DNA from: Roseovarius aestuariivivens
GTDB lineage: Bacteria; Pseudomonadota; Alphaproteobacteria; Rhodobacterales; Rhodobacteraceae
Direction of reading: 5' to 3'
NCBI RefSeq assembly: GCF_004761875.1
Contig: NZ_SJEY01000014.1
Coordinates: 1 to 52,370, forward strand
Length of the DNA stretch: 52,370 bases
The translations under genes and the position numbers were made by a program. Position 1 is the first letter of the stretch. Each line of letters begins with the position of its first letter. The notes under the pieces are model-generated. The model did no database searches, was not told where the DNA came from, and was given only the letters and a program-made list of their open reading frames with translations. Of this stretch, positions 34,109 to 43,039 are shown one piece after another.

Positions 34109-34990
34109 ATGCCGACTTTCACCGCATTGACCACCCTGACCGGCAAGGACGCGGCCGAGGCGCTTGGCGAGGCGCTTGAGGCGCTGGAGCCCGCGCCCAC
34201 CGGCGTCGGTGTCTTCGAGTTGGAAGACGGCTCGGGCCTTTGGGAAGTGGGCGGGTATTTCGAGGGCGCGCCGGATCTGGCCGGGCTTGCCTTGCTGGCG
34301 AAAATCCACGGGGCGAAGGATTTCGTGGTCTCCGAACTGCCCGAGACCGACTGGGTCGCCAAGGTGCGGCGCGAGTTGAGCCCCGTGACCGCCGGACGGT
34401 TCTTCGTTTATGGCAGCCATGACGCCGACAAGGTGCCCGAGGGGATGGAGCCGCTTTTGATCGAGGCGTCGATGGCCTTTGGCACCGGGCATCACGGCAC
34501 CACGCAGGGCTGTCTTCTGGCGCTGGACAAGCTCGTGAGCACGGGCGGCGCGCCAGAGGCGGTGCTCGATCTCGGCTGCGGGACGGCGGTGCTGGCCATG
34601 GCGGCGGCCCGGATCTGGCCCGGCGCGCGGATCCTGGCAAGCGACATCGACCCGGTGGCGATCGAGGTGGCGGAGGTGAACACCGGGGCCAACGGCCTGT
34701 CGGAGCATGTGCACTGTCTGGTGGCCGAGGGCCTCGATCATCCGGACCTCGCGGCGGCGGCGCCCTATGGTCTGATCTTCGCCAATATCCTTAAGGGGCC
34801 GCTCATTGCCTTGGCGGAGGGAATCACCGGATCCCTGAAAGAGGGCGGAAATGTGATTCTTTCGGGCATTTTGAACGAGCAGGCTGACGAGGTTTGTGAG
34901 CACTATATCGCGGCAGGAAACAGTCTTGTCTCACGCCAGGAGATTGGCGACTGGACGACGCTAATGCTTCATAAATTTGGCTCAAAATAA
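34109..34990 (+). CDS. prmA: Ribosomal protein L11 methyltransferase
   Basis: A 293-aa PrmA. The N-terminal ferredoxin-like substrate domain is joined by the linker IEASMAFGTGHHGTTQGCLL, the PrmA signature. A Rossmann domain follows with VLDLGCGTAVLAMAAARIWP and ASDIDPVAIEVAEVN (SAM site) and LIFANILKGPLIALA, the NIL-type catalytic motif. It trimethylates lysines and the N-terminus of ribosomal protein L11. GAGAGGAG precedes the ATG. Confidence 0.95.
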   Translation: MPTFTALTTLTGKDAAEALGEALEALEPAPTGVGVFELEDGSGLWEVGGYFEGAPDLAGLALLAKIHGAKDFVVSELPETDWVAKVRRELSPVTAGRFFVYGSHDADKVPEGMEPLLIEASMAFGTGHHGTTQGCLLALDKLVSTGGAPEAVLDLGCGTAVLAMAAARIWPGARILASDIDPVAIEVAEVNTGANGLSEHVHCLVAEGLDHPDLAAAAPYGLIFANILKGPLIALAEGITGSLKEGGNVILSGILNEQADEVCEHYIAAGNSLVSRQEIGDWTTLMLHKFGSK

Positions 34991-35108
34991 GTGGAAACCC
35001 AGCTTTTTTGGGGCGCCTGCCCAATTGCTGCCACATTTCAGACCTAAAAAAATCTTCAAGCGGCGGGGGCACGCAAACAGACGAAACGAGACATCAAAGG
35101 ACGCTGCC

Positions 35109-35453
35109 ATGACCAACGCATTTGACACTTTCGACTCGCGCCTCAAGAAGATCGACCGCAACCGCACGCGCCTTGCGCAGGGCTACTCCGCCAAGGTGAC
35201 CAATGACGGCCTGATCGTGTTCCGCCCCAAGCGCATCAAGCGCAGCGTGCCGCTGCAGGGCCTGCTGTTCCTGATTGGCGGCTTCTTCCTGTTCAAGGCG
35301 ATGATCCTGGCCGGGCTGGGCACCGACACCTACGAACAGCGCGTCACCGCGCTTAGCAGCGGCACGGTCATCGAGCAGGCCGGCGCCTATGTGATGCAGA
35401 AAGATCCGGTCACCGCCGCGGTGGCAGAAAAGCTGCGCCCGCTTCTTTACTAA
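35109..35453 (+). CDS. Small single-span membrane protein, unknown
   Basis: A 114-aa protein. It has a basic N-terminal half (about residues 1-45, RLKKIDRNRTRLAQGYSAKV), one membrane segment (about 48-66, LQGLLFLIGGFFLFKAMILA) and a short C-terminal outside part. I recognise it only as a type common in Rhodobacteraceae, without known function. ATG 35109 is chosen because the upstream frame looks like translated leader. It is followed by a terminator at 35560-35590. Confidence 0.75.
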   Translation: MTNAFDTFDSRLKKIDRNRTRLAQGYSAKVTNDGLIVFRPKRIKRSVPLQGLLFLIGGFFLFKAMILAGLGTDTYEQRVTALSSGTVIEQAGAYVMQKDPVTAAVAEKLRPLLY

Positions 35454-35559
35454 GCCGGATCCGGCCGGCACGGTCCCGAAGATACAGGATTGCACACCGC
35501 GCTTGCACCGGGACCCTCCATCCGGATTGCGCACCAGATGTCTCGCCATATGCCAAAAC

Positions 35560-35590
35560 GCCCTGCACGTTGGTCCCGTGCAGGGCTTTT
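35560..35590. terminator. Bidirectional intrinsic terminator
   Basis: GCCCTGCACG pairs perfectly with CGTGCAGGGC across a 7-base loop, followed by TTTT on the plus strand and preceded by AAAA, which gives T's on the minus strand. It lies between the converging 114-aa gene and the DUF1127 gene and can serve both. Confidence 0.85.
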
Positions 35591-35656
35591 GCATGAAAAA
35601 AGGCGACCCTAGGGGCCGCCTTATTCCGTTTTGTCCGGGAGCGTGTCCCGTCGCGT

Positions 35657-35851
35657 TCAGGCGCGGATGCGCTCGATATCGCCGCGGTTGAGGCCGATAT
35701 CGTCCAGTTCACGGTCCGACAGGCGCGACAGCGCCTTGCGCGTCACGCGCGCGTCGTTCCAGGCCAGAACGGCGGCGACGGCGCTGCGCATCATGCGGCC
35801 CAAACCGGTGCCCATGTCGCCCGTCGTGCGGTTCGTCTCGAAGACAGCCAT
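35657..35851 (-). CDS. DUF1127 protein (64 aa)
   Basis: A 64-aa protein whose C-terminal half, AWNDARVTRKALSRLSDREL followed by DDIGLNRGDIERIRA, is the DUF1127 motif (RxxLxxLxDxxLxDIGLxRxDI). This Arg-rich domain is frequent in alphaproteobacteria. Members studied in Rhodobacter and Agrobacterium affect RNA metabolism and stress or phosphate responses. A TTGACA hexamer lies upstream. It converges on the terminator at 35560-35590. Confidence 0.9.
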   Translation of the reverse strand: MAVFETNRTTGDMGTGLGRMMRSAVAAVLAWNDARVTRKALSRLSDRELDDIGLNRGDIERIRA

Positions 35852-35891
35852 TGTCTTGGTCCTTTTTTGATCGAATGTTCAGAAATTCTTT

Positions 35892-35897
35892 TGTCAA
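35892..35897 (-). promoter_or_regulatory. Candidate -35 element of the DUF1127 gene
   Basis: On the minus strand a perfect TTGACA lies about 41 bases before the ATG at 35851. The hexamer 17 bases downstream is a poor -10 match, so the transcription start is uncertain. The surrounding DNA is AT-richer than the genome. Confidence 0.4.
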
Positions 35898-36068
35898 CGG
35901 CACATAGAAGTGGCACGCGGCCCGGGCAAGCCGTGATTTCTGCATAGTCCTTATGCAGTTTTTGCATGCGTTGCCGCCCCGCCCGGACCGCGCGACCGGG
36001 TGCGGCGGCGGCGCGTCGGTCCACGGCCCCCGGCGGGCCATTTGGCCCGCGCATTCCGCTTGGTGTTT

Positions 36069-36083
36069 GTTCCCGTTTCGTGC
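36069..36083. promoter_or_regulatory. Near-match to alphaproteobacterial LexA box
   Basis: GTTC, seven bases, GTGC. The alphaproteobacterial SOS box is GTTC-N7-GTTC, so there is one mismatch. It lies 44 bases before ruvC, a gene known to be LexA controlled in some relatives. A chance match is quite possible. Confidence 0.3.
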
Positions 36084-36126
36084 TAGCCCTTGGTCAACAA
36101 CAAGTCGACAAGGGCGGGCAGACAAG

Positions 36127-36621
36127 ATGCGGGTGATCGGGATAGATCCCGGATTGCGCAACCTAGGCTGGGGCGTGATCGACGTGGCGGGCAGCCGTCT
36201 GAGCCATGTCGCCAACGGGATCGTGAAAACCGGCGCCGGCGAGTTGTCCGCCCGGCTGCTTGACCTGCACGCCGCGCTGACAGAGATCCTGACGCGCTTT
36301 GCGCCAGAGGCGGCGGCGGTGGAACAGACCTTCGTGAACAAGGACGGGGCGGGCACGCTCAAACTGGGGCAGGCGCGCGGCATCGCGGTTCTGGTGCCCG
36401 CGCAGTTCGGGCTTACGGTGGGGGAATACGCGCCCAACACGGTGAAAAAGACGGTGGTGGGCGTCGGCCATGCGGACAAGGCGCAGGTCGCCCACATGGT
36501 GCGCGTGCAGCTGCCCGGGGTCGATCTGGCCGGGCCGGACGCCGCCGATGCGCTGGCCATTGCCATTTGTCACGCGCATCACGGCCTTCGCGGGGCCCCG
36601 CCGGCGAGGAGGCGGGCATGA
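36127..36621 (+). CDS. ruvC: Holliday junction resolvase RuvC
   Basis: A 164-aa endonuclease that cuts Holliday junctions. The acidic active site is visible: Asp in [16 protein letters not shown], Glu in [10 protein letters not shown] and the Asp pair in [18 protein letters not shown]. The ATG at 36127 starts the conserved sequence. Its stop overlaps the ruvA ATG by 4 bases, so ruvC, ruvA and ruvB form one operon in the order usual for alphaproteobacteria. Confidence 0.96.
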   Translation: MRVIGIDPGLRNLGWGVIDVAGSRLSHVANGIVKTGAGELSARLLDLHAALTEILTRFAPEAAAVEQTFVNKDGAGTLKLGQARGIAVLVPAQFGLTVGEYAPNTVKKTVVGVGHADKAQVAHMVRVQLPGVDLAGPDAADALAIAICHAHHGLRGAPPARRRA

Positions 36622-37283
36622 TCGGGCGGATCGCGGGCCGGCTCGATTATCGCGGCGCGGATCACGTGCTGATCGATGTGCGGGGCGTCGGCTATCTCGT
36701 CTATTGCTCGGACCGTACGCTGGCATCTCTGCCCGGCCCGGGCGAGGCGGTGGCGCTCTATACCGATCTTCTGGTGCGCGAGGATTTGCTGCAGCTTTAC
36801 GGGTTCCCGACGCTGGCCGAAAAGGAGTGGCATCGCCTTTTGATGAGCGTGCAGGGTGTCGGCGCGAAGGCGTCGCTGGCCATTCTTGGCACGCTGGGCC
36901 CCGAGGGCGTGGGCCGCGCGATCGCGCTGGGCGACGTGACGGCGGTGAAGGCCGCCAAGGGGATCGGCCCGAAGACCGCGCAGCGCGTGGTCAACGAGCT
37001 GAAGGACAAGGCGCCAGAGGTGATGGCGATGGGGGCGGCCGCTGCGACGACACCCGCGCCGGTGGGCGATGACGCGGTGATCGAGCCGGCAGTGGCCGCA
37101 CCCGCGCCCCCGCCCGCGCCGAGTGGCGCGGCGCAGGCCGAGGCGCTGTCGGCGCTGACCAATCTGGGCTACGGCCCGGGCGAGGCGGCCGGGGCCGTCG
37201 CCCAGGCGGCGGGCGCGCAGGCCGAGGCCGATACCGCGACGCTGATCCGCGCGGCGCTGAAACTGCTGGCGCCAAAGGGATGA
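36618..37283 (+). CDS. ruvA: Holliday junction branch migration protein RuvA
   Basis: A 221-aa RuvA: an OB-fold domain ([20 protein letters not shown]), a domain II with helix-hairpin-helix motifs ([20 protein letters not shown] and [20 protein letters not shown]), a low-complexity Ala/Pro linker (about 145-175) and domain III ([20 protein letters not shown]), which contacts RuvB. It tetramerises on Holliday junctions. Eight residues' worth of DNA separate it from ruvB. Confidence 0.96.
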   Translation: MIGRIAGRLDYRGADHVLIDVRGVGYLVYCSDRTLASLPGPGEAVALYTDLLVREDLLQLYGFPTLAEKEWHRLLMSVQGVGAKASLAILGTLGPEGVGRAIALGDVTAVKAAKGIGPKTAQRVVNELKDKAPEVMAMGAAAATTPAPVGDDAVIEPAVAAPAPPPAPSGAAQAEALSALTNLGYGPGEAAGAVAQAAGAQAEADTATLIRAALKLLAPKG

Positions 37284-37293
37284 GGGCGGGCAT

Positions 37294-38328
37294 ATGAGCG
37301 ATCCCGATCCCACCCTGCGGCCCGATCCGCTGCCCGAGGACGCGGACCGCGCGCTGCGGCCCCAGAGCCTTGACGATTTCATCGGCCAGGCCGAGGCGCG
37401 CGCCAACCTGCGGGTGTTCATCCAGTCGGCCCGTCAGCGGGGCGAGGCGATGGATCACACGCTCTTTCATGGGCCCCCGGGGCTGGGCAAGACGACGCTG
37501 GCGCAGATCATGGCGCGCGAACTTGGCGTGGGGTTCCGGATGACCTCTGGCCCGGTGCTGGCGAAGGCCGGCGATCTGGCGGCGATCCTGACAAATCTTG
37601 AACGCAACGACGTGCTGTTCATCGACGAGATCCACCGGCTCAACCCGGCGGTGGAAGAGGTGCTTTACCCCGCGCTGGAGGATTTCGAGCTGGATCTGGT
37701 GATCGGCGAGGGGCCGGCGGCGCGCACGGTGCGCATAGAATTGCAGCCCTTTACGCTGGTGGGGGCGACGACGCGGCTGGGCCTGCTGACCACACCCCTG
37801 CGCGACCGGTTCGGCATCCCGACGCGGCTGCAGTTCTACACCGAGGACGAGCTGCACCGGATCGTGTCGGGCAATGCGCGCAAGCTGGGGGTGCCGGCGG
37901 AGGAGGACGGCGCGCGCGAGATCGCGCGGCGCGCGCGCGGCACGCCGCGCATCGCCGGGCGGCTCTTGCGCCGGGTGGTGGATTTCGCGGTGGTCGAGGG
38001 CGACGGGCGAATCACGCGGGATCTGGCCGACGGCGCGCTGACGCGACTCGGGGTGGATCACCTGGGCCTCGACGGGGCCGACCGGCGCTACCTGCGGCTG
38101 ATCGCCGAGGCCTATCAGGGCGGGCCGGTGGGCATCGAAACACTGAGCGCCGCGCTGAGCGAGAGCCGCGACGCGCTCGAAGAGGTGATCGAGCCGTATC
38201 TGCTGCAACAGGGGCTCATTCAGCGTACGCCGAGGGGGCGGATGCTGGCGGCCCGCGCCTGGGCGCATTTGGGGATGGCGGCGCCCAAGGCACCGGGGCA
38301 GAGCGATTTGTTCGAAGGTGGCACGTGA
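37294..38328 (+). CDS. ruvB: Holliday junction branch migration ATPase RuvB
   Basis: A 344-aa AAA+ motor. It has [20 protein letters not shown], Walker [17 protein letters not shown], Walker [21 protein letters not shown], sensor 1 [18 protein letters not shown], sensor 2 [14 protein letters not shown] and a C-terminal winged helix with [15 protein letters not shown]. It drives branch migration with RuvA. Its TGA overlaps the GTG of the next gene. Confidence 0.97.
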   Translation: MSDPDPTLRPDPLPEDADRALRPQSLDDFIGQAEARANLRVFIQSARQRGEAMDHTLFHGPPGLGKTTLAQIMARELGVGFRMTSGPVLAKAGDLAAILTNLERNDVLFIDEIHRLNPAVEEVLYPALEDFELDLVIGEGPAARTVRIELQPFTLVGATTRLGLLTTPLRDRFGIPTRLQFYTEDELHRIVSGNARKLGVPAEEDGAREIARRARGTPRIAGRLLRRVVDFAVVEGDGRITRDLADGALTRLGVDHLGLDGADRRYLRLIAEAYQGGPVGIETLSAALSESRDALEEVIEPYLLQQGLIQRTPRGRMLAARAWAHLGMAAPKAPGQSDLFEGGT

Positions 38329-39896
38329 GCCGGCCGAGGTTCTGGAACCTTACGTCTGCGGAACGGGCAGTCGTGCGGGGGCTGCGGACGGGGCGTGTGA
38401 CCGCGCTGGGCGATGGCATGCTGCCGGGGGTGGAGGCTGGGGAGGATCGGCAGGTGCGGGCAAGTCTCATCCGGTATCTTGCGCTGGGCGCGCCGGGGAG
38501 CAAACGGCTGCGGCTTCATGAGCACGGGCTGCAGATCGCTGCGGCGCTGATCGTCAGCGACGGGCAGGCGGATCCTCTTATACAAGTGACGACGCCCGGA
38601 CTCGACCTTCAAGGGTGCCAGCTAGAACATGACCTTTTGCTGGCGAATTGCCGATTCGAGCATGTGCCGGCGCTGCGCGGCGCGCGGATACGGACCTTGA
38701 GCTTGGAGGATTCGCACCTGCCCGGGCTCCAAGCCGACGGGCTGGAGGTTCTAGGTTTTATTTTTCTGCGCGGGGTGCGGGCCACAGGCGAGTTGTGCTT
38801 CTTGCGCGCTCGGATCGGCGGGGACTTCGACTGTGAGGGGGGGCGGTTCGAAAACGCAGGCGGCGACGCGCTCAATGCCGACGGCCTTGAGGCGCAAGGT
38901 AACGTTAACTTGCGTAGGGGTTTTGAAGCTCATGGAGAGGTGCGGCTGTTGCGGGCGCGGATCGACGGTGATCTAGACTGTGAGGGCGGGCGGTTCAAGA
39001 ATGAGGGGGGCAGGGCGCTCAGTGCCGATGGTGCGTGGGTGGCGGGCGCTTTCTTTTGGCGGGAGGGCAGCGATGCCAAGGGCGCGCTCGGCTTGAACGC
39101 GACGGAGTTAGGGCACATCGCTGACGATCCCGCCTGCTGGCCGGGGGCAGGCGATCTGCTGCTCAATCGTTGTCGCTATGGCGCGTTCACGGGCAAGGGG
39201 ATCAGCGCAGAAGAGCGGATCCGCTGGCTGGATCTGCAATCGCCCGAAAAGTACGGCCATGATTTCTGGCCGCAGCCGTGGGAGCAGTGTGCCAAGGTTT
39301 TGCGCGAGATGGGGCATGTGGAGGACGCCCGCAAGGTGCTGATCGCCAAGGAGGAACGGCAGCGCGCGGTCGCGCGCGCACGATTCCGACGCGCGACTGA
39401 AGGCACGTGGCGGGAAATGCTCTGCCCGCTGCCGTGGCTGCGCGACGGCGCTCTCTGGCTTCTGCTCGCCTATGGTCATCGCCCCCTACAGGCCTTGGCA
39501 GGGCTGGCGGTGTTCTGGCTCGTCGGATTCGTGGTGTTCTCGGCAGCGTATGATCGTGACGCCTTCAAGCCCAACAATGCCTTCGTTCTGCGCAGCCCGG
39601 AATGGGCGCAATGCGCGGACACAGGCGAGAGGCGGGCGGATCACGCCTCGACGCTGGTCTGTTACCTCGATCAGCCCGAGGCGGCGGGGTATCCGAAGTT
39701 CAACGGGTTGCTCTATTCGCTCGACACGCTGGTGCCTGTAGTGGACCTTGAAGTGCAGGATTTCTGGGTGCCGGACGAGCGGGTCGCGGCCTGGGCGCGG
39801 GTGTACCTGTGGCTTCATATCGCGCTGGGCTGGTTCCTTGCCCTTCTTGCGGTTGCAGGCTTTTCCGGGCTGATCCGGCCCGGCTCGGGCGGCTGA
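38325..39896 (+). CDS. Membrane protein with solenoid-like repeats, unknown
   Basis: A 523-aa protein. Residues 80-270 are built of short Leu/Gly/Asp-rich strands like a right-handed beta-solenoid, with a recent 49-residue duplication ([20 protein letters not shown] at 160 and [20 protein letters not shown] at 209). The C-terminal third has a basic stretch and two hydrophobic spans at about 375-405 and 497-517, with a cysteine-bearing loop of about 90 residues between. Similar proteins are sometimes labelled membrane-associated oxidoreductase, but I see no cofactor motif. Base composition is slightly lower in GC than its neighbours. GTG 38325 overlaps the ruvB stop, placing it inside the ruv-tol gene block. 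Confidence 0.7.
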   Translation: MSRPRFWNLTSAERAVVRGLRTGRVTALGDGMLPGVEAGEDRQVRASLIRYLALGAPGSKRLRLHEHGLQIAAALIVSDGQADPLIQVTTPGLDLQGCQLEHDLLLANCRFEHVPALRGARIRTLSLEDSHLPGLQADGLEVLGFIFLRGVRATGELCFLRARIGGDFDCEGGRFENAGGDALNADGLEAQGNVNLRRGFEAHGEVRLLRARIDGDLDCEGGRFKNEGGRALSADGAWVAGAFFWREGSDAKGALGLNATELGHIADDPACWPGAGDLLLNRCRYGAFTGKGISAEERIRWLDLQSPEKYGHDFWPQPWEQCAKVLREMGHVEDARKVLIAKEERQRAVARARFRRATEGTWREMLCPLPWLRDGALWLLLAYGHRPLQALAGLAVFWLVGFVVFSAAYDRDAFKPNNAFVLRSPEWAQCADTGERRADHASTLVCYLDQPEAAGYPKFNGLLYSLDTLVPVVDLEVQDFWVPDERVAAWARVYLWLHIALGWFLALLAVAGFSGLIRPGSGG

Positions 39897-39947
39897 GCCG
39901 CGTGGCGGGGCTTGCGCGTGGGGCCTGCGCTGCGGTAGCCCTCCGCC

Positions 39948-40583
39948 ATGGCTGATCTGATCTCTCCCGAAGATGTCGAGGCGCTTTTCACGCGTGCGGA
40001 CGGGTCCTATCTTTTCGCGCGCTGGGGGCGGCCCATCGTGCCGGTGGTGTTTGGCACGGATGACGCGACGCTTCAGACGGTCAAGGGCGCGCTGGAGGCG
40101 GTGGTGCTGATGGCCGGGCACCAGATGGCCGAGACAGACCCGGAACTGGGCGTGAACCTCATGGTCTTCTTCTTCCGGGAGTGGGACGAGCTTCTGGAGG
40201 TGCCCGATCTCGACCGGCTGGTGCCGGATCTCGCGCCGCTGGTGGCGCGGCTCAAGGCGGCGGAGGCCAACCAGTACCGGATCTTCCGGTTCGACGAGGC
40301 GGGCGCGATCAAGGCCAGTTTCGTCTTCGTGCGCATGGACGAGGAAATGTCGAAAGTGCCCGCCGAGACGCTGGCGCTGGCGCAGGCGGCCCAGACCGTG
40401 GTGCTGTGGTCCGACACCGCCTTTACCGAGCGGTCGGTGCTGGCCCGCGCGCCCGAGGGCAGGGTGATCCTGCGGCCCGATATCGGCGCGGTGATCCGGG
40501 CGGGGTACGACCCGGTGATGCCGGCGGTGGCGCAGGATCCGAGCCACGCGCTGCGTCTTGCGGCGCGGGTGGCGCAGATCTGA
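39948..40583 (+). CDS. Conserved hypothetical protein (211 aa)
   Basis: A 211-aa soluble protein, no family recognised. It has a mixed alpha/beta pattern with LFARWGRPIVPVVFGTDDAT near the start and VNLMVFFFREWDELLEVPDL in the middle, no membrane segment and no cysteine motif. It is flanked by the solenoid membrane gene and thpR and runs with the ruv-tol direction. Composition and codon use are those of the core genome, so it is likely an old resident gene. Confidence 0.7.
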   Translation: MADLISPEDVEALFTRADGSYLFARWGRPIVPVVFGTDDATLQTVKGALEAVVLMAGHQMAETDPELGVNLMVFFFREWDELLEVPDLDRLVPDLAPLVARLKAAEANQYRIFRFDEAGAIKASFVFVRMDEEMSKVPAETLALAQAAQTVVLWSDTAFTERSVLARAPEGRVILRPDIGAVIRAGYDPVMPAVAQDPSHALRLAARVAQI

Positions 40584-40599
40584 GCCGCGGGCGCGGGGC

Positions 40600-41172
40600 A
40601 TGCGGCTTTTCCTGGGACTTCCGCTGTGCGAGGACGCGGTCGCGGTACTGGAGGACGTGCAGGCGCAGCTCGATCTCGGCCGGCTGGTGCCGGAGGACAA
40701 CCTGCACCTGACGCTGGCCTTTCTGGACGAGCAGCCCAAGACCGTGGCCGAGGCGCTGCACGCCGCGCTGGAGGAGATGACCCTGCCCGGGGCGGCGATC
40801 TCTTTCGACGGGGTCGAGGTGAGGGGCCGTGCGCGCCCCAGGCTGGCCTGGGCCGCGGTGACGCGCACGCCGGCGCTGCGTGCGCTGCGCGACAAGGTGC
40901 GCGGGGCGGCGGTTGCGGCGGGGGTGGATCTGCCGCGTGACCGGTTCCGTCCGCACGTGACGCTGGCCCGGTTCGGTCCGCGCGTGGCCGGGGATCCCCG
41001 GCTTGACCGGTGGCTGGCCGAGATGGCGGCGCTGCGCGCGGGGCCCTACGCCGTCGACCGCGTCTGCCTTTACCGCTCGACCCTGACGCCGGACGGGCCG
41101 CTTTACGACGTGCTGGCCGCCTACCCGCTGGCCGCGGCCTCGGGCGGGTCCGGCGGGCCGTCCGCGCCGTAA
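40600..41172 (+). CDS. thpR: RNA 2',3'-cyclic phosphodiesterase ThpR (LigT)
   Basis: A 190-aa 2H phosphoesterase. The two catalytic motifs are NLHLTLAFL and RPHVTLARF (HxTx twice). It opens MRLFLGLPL, as is typical. It hydrolyses 2',3'-cyclic phosphate RNA ends in vitro. ATG 40600 is chosen over an in-frame start at 40558 that overlaps the previous gene. The C-terminal AAASGGSGGPSAP tail is low complexity. Confidence 0.92.
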   Translation: MRLFLGLPLCEDAVAVLEDVQAQLDLGRLVPEDNLHLTLAFLDEQPKTVAEALHAALEEMTLPGAAISFDGVEVRGRARPRLAWAAVTRTPALRALRDKVRGAAVAAGVDLPRDRFRPHVTLARFGPRVAGDPRLDRWLAEMAALRAGPYAVDRVCLYRSTLTPDGPLYDVLAAYPLAAASGGSGGPSAP

Positions 41173-41243
41173 GGTCGGGCACTTTATTGCCTGGAGGACG
41201 CCGGGGATTGTCCTGGCCCGGCGTCGCGCCTATGAGGAGGGGC

Positions 41244-41633
41244 ATGACCCACCGTTTTCCGATCCGCGTCTATTATGAAGACACCGACATGGCGGGGATC
41301 GTCTATTATGCGAATTACCTGAAGTTCATCGAGCGCGCGCGCTCGGACTGGGTGCGCGAGCTGGGCATTGACCAGAACCAAATGCGTGCCCGCGACGGCG
41401 TGGTCTTCGCCGTCCGGCGGGTGGAGGCCGATTACCATCAGCCGGCGCGCTTTGACGATGTATTGGAGGTGCGCACCGTCGCGCAGTCGGTGACCGGCGC
41501 ACGGCTGGTGATGGCGCAGGAGGTCTGGCGCGGCGGCGACATGCTCTTCTCGGCCGTGGTGACCATCGTGTGCCTGTCGGAGACTGGCCATCCGGCGCGC
41601 CTGCCGGCGAATATCCGCCGGATCGTGCATTAA
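41244..41633 (+). CDS. ybgC: Tol-Pal-associated acyl-CoA thioesterase YbgC
   Basis: A 129-aa hot-dog thioesterase. It opens FPIRVYYEDTDMAGIVYYAN with the catalytic Asp of the 4-hydroxybenzoyl-CoA thioesterase group, followed by YLKFIERARSDWVRELG. GAGGAGG precedes ATG 41244. It is the customary first gene of the Tol-Pal operon and hydrolyses short or medium acyl-CoAs in vitro; its role in envelope function is unclear. Confidence 0.94.
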   Translation: MTHRFPIRVYYEDTDMAGIVYYANYLKFIERARSDWVRELGIDQNQMRARDGVVFAVRRVEADYHQPARFDDVLEVRTVAQSVTGARLVMAQEVWRGGDMLFSAVVTIVCLSETGHPARLPANIRRIVH

Positions 41634-41745
41634 TTCTGCGCAAACGGCGCGTCTCTCCCTGTTGTTATTGGCTTTCGGCCCCCAATTCGGATAGCGTGCC
41701 CGCAAAGGGCCGAAAAAACAGGTCCGCAGGCGGAAGAGCAGGCAT

Positions 41746-42441
41746 ATGGAAGCAGAAACCCTCGCAGTGGCGCAGGAGATGGATTTCTCTTTGTGGGCGC
41801 TATACGCGCGCGCCACCCTCATCGTCAAACTGGTGATGCTGATGCTGATCGTCGCGTCCTTCTGGGCGTGGTCGATCATCATCCAGAAGATCCTCATGTA
41901 CCGCAAGGCCCGCACCGAGGCCGAGGTCTTTGACCGGCGGTTCTGGTCCGGCGATCCTCTGGACGAGCTTTTCGACGAGATCGGCCCGGACCCGGACGGG
42001 CAGTCCGAGCGGGTCTTTGCCGCCGGCATGATGGAATGGCGGCGCAGCCACCGCAACGATGGCGGGCTGATTGCCGGGGCGACAGCGCGGATCGACCGCA
42101 GCATGGATGTGGCCATCGTCAAGGAAAGCGAAAAGCTGCAATCGGGGCTGCAGGTTCTGGCCACGGTCGGCTCGACCGCGCCCTTCATCGGGCTTTTCGG
42201 TACGGTCTGGGGGATCATGAACGCTTTTATCGAGATCGCCGAGCAGCAGAACACCAACCTCGCCGTCGTGGCGCCGGGCATCGCCGAGGCGCTTCTGGCC
42301 ACGGGGCTGGGGCTGCTCGCCGCCATTCCGGCGGTCATTTTCTACAACAAGCTGAGCGCGGATGCCGACCGGATCGTGGCCAATTACGAGGCCTTCGCCG
42401 ACGAGTTCGCCACCATCCTCAGCCGCCAGCTGGACAGTTGA
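41746..42441 (+). CDS. tolQ: Tol-Pal proton channel subunit TolQ
   Basis: A 231-aa inner-membrane protein with three spans: about residues 24-46 (LIVKLVMLMLIVASFWAWSI), then about 141-165 (ATVGSTAPFIGLFGTVWGIM) and 182-203 (LLATGLGLLAAIPAVIFYNK). The GTVWGIMNAF segment is the ExbB/TolQ/MotA signature. It forms the proton channel with TolR that powers TolA. GC-rich, in operon with ybgC before and tolR after. Confidence 0.95.
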   Translation: MEAETLAVAQEMDFSLWALYARATLIVKLVMLMLIVASFWAWSIIIQKILMYRKARTEAEVFDRRFWSGDPLDELFDEIGPDPDGQSERVFAAGMMEWRRSHRNDGGLIAGATARIDRSMDVAIVKESEKLQSGLQVLATVGSTAPFIGLFGTVWGIMNAFIEIAEQQNTNLAVVAPGIAEALLATGLGLLAAIPAVIFYNKLSADADRIVANYEAFADEFATILSRQLDS

Positions 42442-42444
42442 GTC

Positions 42445-42552
42445 ATGGCGCGCAACTTTACATCCCAGCCGTGGCCCGGACGCATTCGCAGGGCCCATGC
42501 CGACCCGGACAGGGTCGATCCGCGGTTTCGCGCTAAGCGAGGCGTGGCTTAA
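42445..42552 (+). CDS. Possible small ORF between tolQ and tolR (35 aa)
   Basis: ATG three bases after the tolQ stop opens a 35-codon frame (MARNFTSQPWPGRIRRAHAD then PDRVDPRFRAKRGVA) that ends in TAA directly before the tolR ATG (TAAATG). It is in the same frame as tolR, basic, with no fold recognised and no clear Shine-Dalgarno. It may be a translated leader coupling tolQ to tolR, or just open by chance in GC-rich DNA. Confidence 0.25.
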   Translation: MARNFTSQPWPGRIRRAHADPDRVDPRFRAKRGVA

Positions 42553-43026
42553 ATGGGCGCGGGCGTCATGCAGAAAGCCGAGAGCGGTGGACGCCGCCGG
42601 CGGGGCCGGGGCCGGTCGCGGCCCATGTCCGAGATCAACGTCACGCCCTTCGTGGACGTGATGTTGGTGCTTTTGATCATCTTCATGGTGGCAGCGCCGC
42701 TGATGACCGTGGGCGTGCCGGTGGAGCTGCCGAGGACGGCGGCAAACGCGCTGCCGGGCGAGGAGGAAGAGCCGCTGACCGTGACGCTGACCGCCGAGGG
42801 CGTGGTGATGATCCAGACCACCGAGGTGGCGCGCGACGAATTGGTGACGCGCCTGCGCGGGATCGCCGCCGAGCGAGATGGCACGCGGGTCTACCTGCGC
42901 GCGGACGGGGCCGTGCCCTATGCTCAGGTGATGGAGGTGATGGGCGCGCTCAATCGCGGCGGCTTCGGCAATATCGGGCTGGTTACGGACACCGGCGGGC
43001 CCGCGCTTGACGAGCGCGGCGGCTGA
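42553..43026 (+). CDS. tolR: Tol-Pal proton channel subunit TolR
   Basis: A 157-aa ExbD/TolR protein: a basic cytoplasmic N-terminus (GGRRRRGRGRSRP), the motif MSEINVTPFVDVMLVLLIIF with the essential channel Asp in the single membrane span, then a periplasmic domain. ATG 42553 follows an in-frame TAA; ATG 42568 is a possible alternative. It works with TolQ. Confidence 0.94.
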   Translation: MGAGVMQKAESGGRRRRGRGRSRPMSEINVTPFVDVMLVLLIIFMVAAPLMTVGVPVELPRTAANALPGEEEEPLTVTLTAEGVVMIQTTEVARDELVTRLRGIAAERDGTRVYLRADGAVPYAQVMEVMGALNRGGFGNIGLVTDTGGPALDERGG

Positions 43027-43039
43027 GGCCGGCGGCGCC

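Noticed and set aside
32666..34903. Very long minus-strand open frame continuing upstream of the YeeE gene (1099 aa in total)
   Set aside because: The part beyond 32665 is antisense to the MFS permease and prmA and is full of His/Arg/Gln-rich nonsense sequence; only the C-terminal YeeE part is a real protein.
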